Shown: one piece after another, positions 6,662 through 11,626 of the stretch
How the letters are laid out: every line of letters begins with the position of its first letter
How positions within the stretch are numbered: the stretch's first letter is position 1
Origin: Nitriliruptoraceae bacterium
Lineage (GTDB): Bacteria > Actinomycetota > Nitriliruptoria > Nitriliruptorales > Nitriliruptoraceae
Assembly: GCA_007134165.1 (NCBI GenBank)
Contig: SLLJ01000351.1
Location: 1 to 11,626 of the forward strand
Direction of reading: 5' to 3'
Length of the DNA: 11,626 nt
Made by a program: the position numbers and the translations under genes
Notes under the pieces: generated by a model
The model's input: only the letters and a program-made list of their open reading frames with translations
What the model was told of the DNA's origin: nothing
The model's database searches: none

Positions 6662-7617
6662 GCGAGGAGCCGGACCATCAGCCCCGCGTCGCCTTCCTCG
6701 GACCGGCCGGGACCTTCACGGAGACCGCCGCGCGGCTGATCACCGGAACCGAGGAGCCTGCGGACCTGCCCGCCTGCGGCGACATCCCCGAGGTCCTCCG
6801 CGTCGTGGACGAGCGCAGCGCCGAACGTGGCGTGGTGCCCATCGAGAACACGATCGAAGGCTCCGTCACCGCCACCCTCGACGCGCTGGCCTTCGACACC
6901 GGGCTGCTGATCCAGGGGGAGCTCGAACTGCCCATCTCCCTGGTGGCCGCCACGCGCCCTGACGTGCCGCTCGACGCGGCCCGCGAGGTCCACTCCCACC
7001 CGGTCGCGCTGTCCTCCTGCCGGCGCTGGCTGTCCTCGACCCTGCCCGAGGTGGAGCGCATCCCCGCCGCCTCGACGGCCCGCGCCGCCGCGCTGGTCGC
7101 CGGCTCCGGTGAGCCGCTGCTCGCGATCGTCAACCCACTGGCCGCCGAACGCTACAAGCTCGAAATCCGTGCCCGGGACATCGCGGACCGCACCGGCAAC
7201 ACCACCCGGTTCGTCGTCGTCGGCCACGACCTGCCGGTGCCCACCGGCTGGGACAAGACCTCGGTGGTGGTGTTCATCGAGGCCAACCGGCCCGGCGCGC
7301 TGCTGCAGTTGCTCGAGATCTTCGCCGAGCGTGACCTCAACCTCACCAAGATCGAGTCGCGGCCCACCAAGGCCGAGCTCGGCGAGTACTGCTTCTTCCT
7401 CGACGTCGAGGGGCACCTCGCCGACGAACGGGTCGGCGATGCGCTGGCGGCGGTCAAGCGCACCCATCGCGACATCAAGGTCCTCGGCAGCTACCGCCGT
7501 TCGGGTGCGCGCCGAACCGACGAGGCCAAGCGCATCGCGGCCGACGACCAGGCCTACCGCCAGGCGGCCACCTGGCTCTCCGCATGGCGTGCCCGCATCG
7601 GCACCGCCTCGACGTAG
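6658..7617 (+). CDS. pheA: Prephenate dehydratase, monofunctional, with ACT domain
   Basis: Converts prephenate to phenylpyruvate with loss of water and CO2, the committed step to phenylalanine. The 319-residue product has the catalytic domain first: RVAFLGPAGTFTE (10-22), VPIENTIEGSV (60-70), SHPVALSSC (113-121) and the active-site DRTGNTTRF (177-185), in which the TTRF threonine is essential in the family. The regulatory ACT domain spans about 201-280, with GALL (213-216) and ESRP (233-236), the two phenylalanine-binding motifs, so feedback inhibition by Phe is expected. There is no chorismate mutase domain, the usual arrangement in actinomycetes and other Gram-positives. The tail after 280 is basic and runs some 40 residues. 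The GTG at 6658 overlaps the DUF4446 stop and has AGGAGA six bases upstream. serS starts 53 bp downstream. Confidence 0.96.
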   Translation: MSEEPDHQPRVAFLGPAGTFTETAARLITGTEEPADLPACGDIPEVLRVVDERSAERGVVPIENTIEGSVTATLDALAFDTGLLIQGELELPISLVAATRPDVPLDAAREVHSHPVALSSCRRWLSSTLPEVERIPAASTARAAALVAGSGEPLLAIVNPLAAERYKLEIRARDIADRTGNTTRFVVVGHDLPVPTGWDKTSVVVFIEANRPGALLQLLEIFAERDLNLTKIESRPTKAELGEYCFFLDVEGHLADERVGDALAAVKRTHRDIKVLGSYRRSGARRTDEAKRIAADDQAYRQAATWLSAWRARIGTAST

Positions 7618-7657
7618 GCGCCACACCCCCGCGCGCCACGGAACCCGACGCCCTTCC

Positions 7658-7663
7658 TAGACT
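7658..7663 (+). promoter_or_regulatory. Putative -10 box for a leaderless serS transcript
   Basis: TAGACT, in CCTAGACT, ends seven bases before the serS ATG at 7671. Transcription would therefore begin at or within a base of the start codon. No purine-rich ribosome site lies between (the bases are GAAGCCC). No clear -35 is seen. This arrangement is common in actinomycetes, where leaderless mRNAs are frequent. Confidence 0.5.
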
Positions 7664-7670
7664 GAAGCCC

Positions 7671-8933
7671 ATGATCGATCCACGCCTGCTGAGAGACGAC
7701 CCCGACCGCGTGGCCGCCGCGCTGTCTCGACGTGGGGTGGACCCCGCGGCGCTCGAGCAGCTGCGACTGCTCGACGAGCAGCGCCGCGAACTCATCGCCG
7801 GGGTCGATGCCGCCCGTGCCGAGCAGCGCACGGCCTCTCAGGCGATCGGCCGGGCCGAACCTGCCGACCGGCCCGCGCTGATCGCGCAGGCTGGTGCGCG
7901 CAAGGGCGAGCTCGCCGCTCGCGAGCAACAGCTCGCCCGGGTCGAGGCCGACCATGCCGCCGCGTTCGCGCGGGTACCCAACCTGCCCCACCCCGACGCG
8001 CCCGACGGGGTCGAAGGTGATGGGGTGGTACGTGGCACCCTCGGTCAGCGACCCAGCTTCGACTTCCCGCCCCGCGACCACGTCGAGCTACTCGAGGCCG
8101 CCGACGCCATCGACCTCGCGCGGGGAGCGAAGGTGTCCGGCGCCCGCTTCGCCTACCTCAAGGGCGAGGGAGCGCTGCTCGAGTTCGCCCTGGTGCGCTA
8201 CGCCATCGACATCGCCATGGAGTACGGGCACGTGCCGGTCATCCCCCCGGTGCTGGTCCGCGAGTCGGCGATGTACGGCACGGGTTTTCTGCCCACCGAC
8301 GCCCAGCAGCTGTTCACGACCCGCGACGAGGAGTACTACCTGATCGGCACCTCGGAGGTGCCGCTGGCTGCCCTGCACCTCGACGAGCTGCTCGACCCCG
8401 ACGACCTGCCGGTGCGTTACGTGGGGTACTCGCCGTGTTTCCGCCGCGAGGCCGGCGCGCACGGCAAGGACACCCGCGGCATCCTGCGGGTGCACCAGTT
8501 CGAGAAGGTCGAGCTGTTCAGTTTCGTGGCGCCGGAGGACTCCGACGCCGAGCACGAACGCATCCTGGCCATCGAGCAGGAGGTGTTCGACGGGCTGCAG
8601 ATCCACGCGCAGATCGTGGACATCCCGGTCGGCGACCTCGGGGCGTCCGCGGCGCGCAAGTTCGACCTCGAGGCGTGGCTGCCCGGCCAGGACGCCTACC
8701 GGGAGATCACCTCCTGTTCGAACACCACCGACTACCAGGCCCGCCGGTTACGCACCCGCATCCGGGTGGACCGTGGCAACAACGTGCTCGCCCACACGCT
8801 CAACGGCACGGCACTGGCGGTGCAGCGGGCGATCATTGCGCTGGTCGAGCAGCACCAGCGCGAGGACGGCAGCGTCGTGGTGCCGGCCCGTCTGCAGCCT
8901 TACCTGGGGCGAGAACGGCTGTTCGCCGGCTGA
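7671..8933 (+). CDS. serS: Serine--tRNA ligase
   Basis: Class II aminoacyl-tRNA synthetase charging tRNA-Ser with serine in the cytoplasm. The 420 residues match family length. The N-terminus MIDPRLLRDDPDRV leads into the long antiparallel coiled-coil arm (about 27-100, Leu/Ala/Glu/Arg-rich), which contacts the long variable arm of tRNA-Ser. The catalytic core carries TSEV (227-230), motif 2 FRRE (257-260) followed by AGAHGKDTRGILRVHQF, the serine-site segment EITSCSNTTDYQARR, and motif 3 NGTALAVQR (378-386) with its conserved Arg386. The C-terminus is the usual DGSVVVPARLQPYLG. ATG 7671 is chosen over an in-frame start at 7584 because it gives the conserved N-terminus; the earlier one would overlap pheA. 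No ribosome site precedes the ATG, suggesting leaderless translation. tRNA-Ser follows 125 bp downstream. Confidence 0.97.
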   Translation: MIDPRLLRDDPDRVAAALSRRGVDPAALEQLRLLDEQRRELIAGVDAARAEQRTASQAIGRAEPADRPALIAQAGARKGELAAREQQLARVEADHAAAFARVPNLPHPDAPDGVEGDGVVRGTLGQRPSFDFPPRDHVELLEAADAIDLARGAKVSGARFAYLKGEGALLEFALVRYAIDIAMEYGHVPVIPPVLVRESAMYGTGFLPTDAQQLFTTRDEEYYLIGTSEVPLAALHLDELLDPDDLPVRYVGYSPCFRREAGAHGKDTRGILRVHQFEKVELFSFVAPEDSDAEHERILAIEQEVFDGLQIHAQIVDIPVGDLGASAARKFDLEAWLPGQDAYREITSCSNTTDYQARRLRTRIRVDRGNNVLAHTLNGTALAVQRAIIALVEQHQREDGSVVVPARLQPYLGRERLFAG

Positions 8934-8975
8934 GGCCCACCGCGTCGAGGGCTGGTCGCCTCCGCTTCCGGTGGA

Positions 8976-8999
8976 CACGGGCAGGCATCCCGGCCCGTG
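8976..8999 (+). terminator. Possible stem-loop after serS
   Basis: CACGGGC (8976-8982) pairs perfectly with GCCCGTG (8993-8999) across a 10-nt loop, 42 bp after the serS stop. There is no following T-run, so termination is only a possibility. It lies upstream of the presumed tRNA promoter. Confidence 0.3.
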
Positions 9000-9011
9000 G
9001 GGACGTCGAGG

Positions 9012-9017
9012 TAGGCT
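9012..9017 (+). promoter_or_regulatory. Possible -10 box for tRNA-Ser
   Basis: TAGGCT fits TANNNT and lies 41 bp before the tRNA 5' end, so the transcript would carry a leader of about 35 nt for RNase P to remove. That leader contains a small perfect stem, CGGTGC (9032-9037) with GCACCG (9043-9048). No -35 is evident. Read-through from serS is an alternative. Confidence 0.3.
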
Positions 9018-9058
9018 GCAGCGGCGGTGGTCGGTGCGGCGAGCACCGTACGCACCCC

Positions 9059-9147
9059 GGAGGGTTGGCCGAGCGGACGAAGGCAGCGGTCTTGAAAACC
9101 GCCGTGCGGCGCGAGTCGTACCGGGGGTTCGAATCCCCCACCCTCCG
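9059..9147 (+). tRNA. tRNA-Ser(TGA)
   Basis: An 89-nt class II tRNA. The acceptor stem is GGAGGGT (9059-9065) with ACCCTCC (9140-9146), and the discriminator base is G9147, a serine identity feature. The anticodon stem GCGGT/ACCGC encloses loop CTTGAAA with anticodon TGA at 9093-9095, reading UCA and probably other UCN codons. The long variable arm has a 6-bp stem (9105-9110 with 9115-9120, two G.U pairs) and loop GCGA. The T arm is GGGGG / TTCGAAT / CCCCC (9123-9139). The 3' CCA is not encoded. The gene follows serS, whose product charges it. Confidence 0.97.
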
Positions 9148-9166
9148 CTGAGGGCTGATCGCGGCT

Positions 9167-9192
9167 CGCCGCTTGGCCATTGCCGAGCGGCG
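9167..9192 (+). terminator. Hairpin downstream of tRNA-Ser
   Basis: An 11-bp stem, 9167-9177 with 9182-9192, encloses a CATT loop. The one non-Watson-Crick pair (T9174/G9185) is a U.G wobble in plus-strand RNA and would be an A/C mismatch on the other strand. That fits a terminator or 3' processing structure for the serS/tRNA transcript. It starts 20 bp after the tRNA and lacks a T-run. Confidence 0.55.
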
Positions 9193-9229
9193 GCGCGGCG
9201 GCGAGTGGTCTCTGGAGGGCGCGACCATC

Positions 9230-9251
9230 TCGCATAGCGTCACCATTGCGA
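9230..9251. promoter_or_regulatory. Short dyad, possible operator before the GLUG-protein gene
   Basis: TCGCA (9230-9234) and TGCGA (9247-9251) form a 5-bp inverted repeat spaced by 12 bp in a locally less GC-rich patch. The patch also holds TAGCGT (9235-9240), a possible -10 box. The signal is weak. The rest of 9148-9422 shows hairpins but no gene. Confidence 0.2.
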
Positions 9252-9295
9252 TACGTGGAGTTACGGGCCGTCGGGTGCGGATCGGGGTCGGATGC

Positions 9296-9313
9296 TGGAC
9301 CCGGTGGGGTCCA
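9296..9313 (+). other. Perfect stem-loop in the leader of the GLUG-protein gene
   Basis: TGGACCC (9296-9302) and GGGTCCA (9307-9313) pair perfectly around a GGTG loop, about 110 bp before the start codon. It could be an RNA leader structure or a protein-binding palindrome. No T-run follows, so intrinsic termination is doubtful. Confidence 0.4.
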
Positions 9314-9409
9314 AGGTCTCTGGGGTGGGTGCTCCCTGCGCCGGCAGAGTGGTGCGTTCGAGCAGGTGCGCGGTTGCCCGCCCACGGGGGTGCGGCCGTC
9401 ACACATCAC

Positions 9410-9415
9410 GGAGGT
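9410..9415 (+). promoter_or_regulatory. Strong ribosome binding site fixing the GLUG-protein start
   Basis: GGAGGT lies seven bases before GTG 9423. It is the best Shine-Dalgarno match noticed in the window and decides the start of a gene whose N-terminus is otherwise poorly conserved. Confidence 0.75.
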
Positions 9416-9422
9416 CGCTGCG

Positions 9423-11626
9423 GTGGGTGGCTTGGGTCCTGAAGCGTCGAAGCCGGTTGCTGTTCGGGTCACGGCCTGGGTGGCGGCCGTGGTGCTGGCC
9501 GCAGCGGTGGTGGTCCCGGCCGGACCTGCTTCGGCGGTGGGGTGTGACCTGTCCCGCGCCTTCACGGAGCCGGAGCCCGGTCCGTACCTGGTCCGCAACC
9601 ATCAAGAGCTCCGCTTGGTCGGGAGGGGTAGCTGCTCCCCGGACGACACCTACCTACAGACGGTCCCCATCATCATCCCGGATGGTGAGCAGTTCGAGCC
9701 CATCCCGCCGTTCTCCGGCAGCTACGTCGCGAGCGCCTCTGGGGGAGGTGGCTACGGCATCTCGAACCTGCGCATCGTGGCGGCTGGCTCGTCGGGCAAC
9801 TTGGGGCTCTTCGACACGTTGCTGCCGGGCGCAGAGGTCACGGGCGTGCAACTGTTCAACGTCTCCATCGCCCCTTCCGGGGCCGAGTCTGGGGCGGTGG
9901 GCAGCCTCGCTGGAGTCGTCGAGGCAGACGCCACGGTCACGGACGTGACGGTCGGGTCCGTTTCTGTTGCCCGCGGCGAGGTGGCGTCGACAACCCAGAA
10001 CCGGCAGGTCGGTGGGCTGGTCGGTGTCAACCACGGGCACATCGCCAACGGCCGGGTGTTCAACCTCGATGTGGAGAGCGCGGGCGCCGGTGCCGGCGGT
10101 CTCGTCGGCGACCACACCGGTGCGATCACCGACGGCTCGTTGGTGCACTCCTCGGTGTCGGTCACCGGCGGGGACCTCAACTTCGTCGGTGGTCTGGTCG
10201 GTCGGGTGCGGGGCGCGGGGCTTGCCACGATCGCGGAGGCTTCGTCTGGCGCAACGGTCGAGTCAGACGCAGAGAGCTGTGGTGGGCTGGTCGGCGGCCT
10301 GGACGCAGCGTCTGGCTCCGCGCGGTTGTCGGTGGTGGATTCGTCGGCGAGCGGGTCGGTGACCTGCGAAGGGAACGCCGGTGGTCTGGTCGGCAGCGCC
10401 TTCGCGCAGAACGGGGCAGAGATCACGGTGGCGTCGTCGGAGGCGTACGGCGATGTCACCGCAACCGGCAACGAGTCGGCCGGGGGTCTCGTCGGCTGGG
10501 TCAGCGCACTGGCCGATTCCCGGACATCCGTGCGGTCGTCGGAAGCGCACGGCGACGTCACGGGGATTGGCGACCTCGGCGGCCTGATCGGTTTCGGTAG
10601 CAGGGTCCGCATCGAGGATGCGTTGGCGACCGGGGCGGTCACCCGGACCAGCACCACGGGCCTCGTCCCCGTCGCAGGCGGACTGGTCGGTCGCCTGGAT
10701 ACCTCGGCGTCGGTGGTGCGCTCATCGGCCACCGGTCCGGTCACCGCGACCGGTGGCACCGACAACGCCCTCGCCGGCGGTCTCATCGGCGTCCTGGGCA
10801 ACTTCACGTCCGACGACTCCTCCGTGGACCGGTCGTTCGCGACGGGAGAGGTCACCGTCACCTCCGACCGCTTCGTCTTTGCCGGTGGTCTCATCGGTCA
10901 GATGACGGGTTCGACCTCCATGGATCGGTCGTGGGCCAGCGGCGAGGTGCGCGCGACGAGCTCGTCGACAGCCGCTCTGGCCGGCGGTCTCATCGGTCAG
11001 GTGAACTCGGGGCAGCAGGTGTGGGTCCGCCGGTCGTTCGCCACGGGCGACGTCAGCGCGGACGGGACGAGTGGCACGGTGTACGCCGGTGGCCTCGTCG
11101 GCTACGCCAATGGCGGATTCATGCAGCAGGTGGAGGTGGAGGACGTCTACGCGCGCGGCAAGGCGTCCGCATCCGGAGGCAGTGGCCCGAAGGCGGGAGG
11201 GCTGATCGGAGAGACGAGTTCGACCAACGTCGCACGTGCCTACGCGGCTGGGGAGTCGTCGGGTACCAAGGCGGGAGGGTTCATCGGGGAACGCAACGAC
11301 GGGGATCTCGTGGGGAACTTCTGGGATGTGGACAGCAGCGGTACCACGACGGGCATCGCTGAGGCTGCTCCGGCCGGTGGTGTGACCGGACGGACCACGT
11401 CCCAGATGCGGCAGTTCCAGACCTTCGACGAGGCCGACTGGGCGATCGTCGAAGGGTGGCAGGCGCCGAACGGTGACGTGTGGGGGATCTGTGCCGGGGT
11501 GCGCGATGGGCGTCCGTTCCTCCTGTGGGAGTACGACGACGATCCGTGCCAAGCGGATGACGGAGGATCGTCTCCTGAGCCTGAGCCGGAGCCCGAACCT
11601 GAGCCGGAGCCCGAGCCGGAGCCCGA
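9423..11626 (+). CDS. Large secreted GLUG-motif repeat protein, 3' partial
   Basis: The frame is open from GTG 9423 to the window end, giving 734 complete codons and no stop. Residues 1-38 are a signal peptide (a basic stretch then VTAWVAAVVLAAAVVV) with a likely cut after ASA. The mature start contains Cys41 and Cys71, a possible disulphide. Residues about 75-195 look like the leading turns of a beta-solenoid (FSGSY, then GISNLRI). Residues 197-622 hold 14 GG[LF][VI]G cores with intervening S-x-A-[TS]-G-x-V-type strands, the pattern of Pfam GLUG proteins. The closing module NFWDVDSSGTTTG (632-644), TSQMRQF and DGRPFLLWE is the usual end cap. From residue 718 a Pro-Glu repeat begins, a wall-spanning type of linker, so another domain or anchor probably follows outside. 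GLUG proteins are mostly uncharacterised surface proteins; adhesion is a guess. Third-codon positions look more mixed than in neighbouring genes. Confidence 0.88.
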   Translation, partial: MGGLGPEASKPVAVRVTAWVAAVVLAAAVVVPAGPASAVGCDLSRAFTEPEPGPYLVRNHQELRLVGRGSCSPDDTYLQTVPIIIPDGEQFEPIPPFSGSYVASASGGGGYGISNLRIVAAGSSGNLGLFDTLLPGAEVTGVQLFNVSIAPSGAESGAVGSLAGVVEADATVTDVTVGSVSVARGEVASTTQNRQVGGLVGVNHGHIANGRVFNLDVESAGAGAGGLVGDHTGAITDGSLVHSSVSVTGGDLNFVGGLVGRVRGAGLATIAEASSGATVESDAESCGGLVGGLDAASGSARLSVVDSSASGSVTCEGNAGGLVGSAFAQNGAEITVASSEAYGDVTATGNESAGGLVGWVSALADSRTSVRSSEAHGDVTGIGDLGGLIGFGSRVRIEDALATGAVTRTSTTGLVPVAGGLVGRLDTSASVVRSSATGPVTATGGTDNALAGGLIGVLGNFTSDDSSVDRSFATGEVTVTSDRFVFAGGLIGQMTGSTSMDRSWASGEVRATSSSTAALAGGLIGQVNSGQQVWVRRSFATGDVSADGTSGTVYAGGLVGYANGGFMQQVEVEDVYARGKASASGGSGPKAGGLIGETSSTNVARAYAAGESSGTKAGGFIGERNDGDLVGNFWDVDSSGTTTGIAEAAPAGGVTGRTTSQMRQFQTFDEADWAIVEGWQAPNGDVWGICAGVRDGRPFLLWEYDDDPCQADDGGSSPEPEPEPEPEPEPEPEP
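10011..11288 (+). repeat. Fourteen GLUG protein repeats
   Basis: The five-residue cores begin at 10011, 10095, 10188, 10281, 10380, 10482, 10578, 10677, 10776, 10884, 10983, 11088, 11196 and 11274. Spacing is 78-108 bp (26-36 codons), always in frame. Cores read GGLVG or GGLIG; the last is GGFIG. The repetition is at protein level: DNA between cores differs, so this is an old, diverged array and not a recent tandem duplication. Confidence 0.9.
11574..11626 (+). repeat. Pro-Glu dipeptide repeat, cut by window end
   Basis: From 11574 the codons alternate CCN and GAG/GAA without exception to the end, at least eight full Pro-Glu pairs. At DNA level it is a near-tandem 6-bp repeat (CCNGAG) with third-base variation. 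Such tracts act as stiff acidic linkers in wall-associated proteins, and their length often varies between strains. Confidence 0.85.

Noticed and set aside
6589..7626. 345-codon minus-strand frame opposite pheA
   Set aside because: pheA has catalytic and ACT motifs along the same stretch. The antisense product is Gly/Arg/Asp-rich without motifs.
7584..7670. Upstream in-frame start at 7584 for serS
   Set aside because: It would overlap pheA and add 29 residues not typical of SerRS. The conserved N-terminus begins at 7671.
9059..9147. Long-variable-arm tRNA with TGA in the loop considered as tRNA-Sec
   Set aside because: TGA is the anticodon itself, reading UCA. A selenocysteine tRNA would have anticodon TCA and an 8-bp acceptor stem.
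9173..9442. 89-codon frame between tRNA-Ser and the GLUG gene
   Set aside because: Begins inside the hairpin with TTG, no ribosome site, Arg/Trp-rich without motif, and overlaps the well-supported GLUG start.
9752..10894. 380-codon minus-strand frame rich in Pro/Thr/Ser, and another at 10722-11552
   Set aside because: Mirror of the GLUG repeat coding frame: the periodic RPP / TSP motif is the reverse complement of the repeated GGL codons. No ribosome site or domain.
10011..11288. Regular repeats considered as a CRISPR array or DNA satellite
   Set aside because: Only about 15-18 bp are similar per unit, spacing varies in multiples of three, and the frame stays open. These are protein repeats.

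Overview
The window is 11.6 kb of very GC-rich DNA. Gene content and style point to an actinomycete-type bacterium (Actinomycetota): abundant GTG starts, four-base GTGA start/stop overlaps, a sortase, a DUF4446 gene and acidic Ala/Asp-rich proteins. By impression it resembles a deep lineage such as Nitriliruptoria, but nothing in the window fixes the taxon. Most genes are familiar core or transport genes. The less ordinary material is the sortase / DUF4397 pair inside a branched-chain-amino-acid-type transporter cluster, and a large secreted GLUG-repeat protein that runs off the right edge.

Layout. (1) 1-911, plus strand: purC (SAICAR synthase), 5' end cut, with a 12-bp tandem repeat coding the N-terminus. 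(2) 922-5917, minus strand, read right to left: livG, livF (overlapping by GTGA), a DUF4397 surface protein, a class F-like sortase and a LivK-type substrate-binding lipoprotein. A strong hairpin lies between DUF4397 and the sortase. The lipoprotein gene converges on purC with only 10 bp between the stops. No livH/livM permease gene lies in this run, and livG is its first gene. (3) 5918-6118: divergent promoter region. (4) 6119-8933, plus strand: DUF4446 membrane protein, pheA (prephenate dehydratase, GTGA overlap) and serS, whose start looks leaderless. (5) 9059-9147: tRNA-Ser(TGA), directly after serS, followed by a hairpin. (6) 9148-9422: non-coding leader with hairpins. (7) 9423-11626+, plus strand: signal peptide, a beta-solenoid-type region with 14 GLUG motifs, a closing cap, then a Pro-Glu repeat cut by the window end.

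How the parts relate. The lipoprotein and two ATPases look like an amino-acid uptake system that must use permeases coded elsewhere. The sortase and DUF4397 protein look like an enzyme and its likely anchored substrate, although the substrate's sorting motif (LAATS) and the sortase's arginine position are both atypical. serS and its tRNA substrate are neighbours. The GLUG protein is a probable cell-surface or secreted protein; its anchoring mode lies beyond the window.

No clear mobile element, CRISPR array, toxin-antitoxin pair or defence system is visible.
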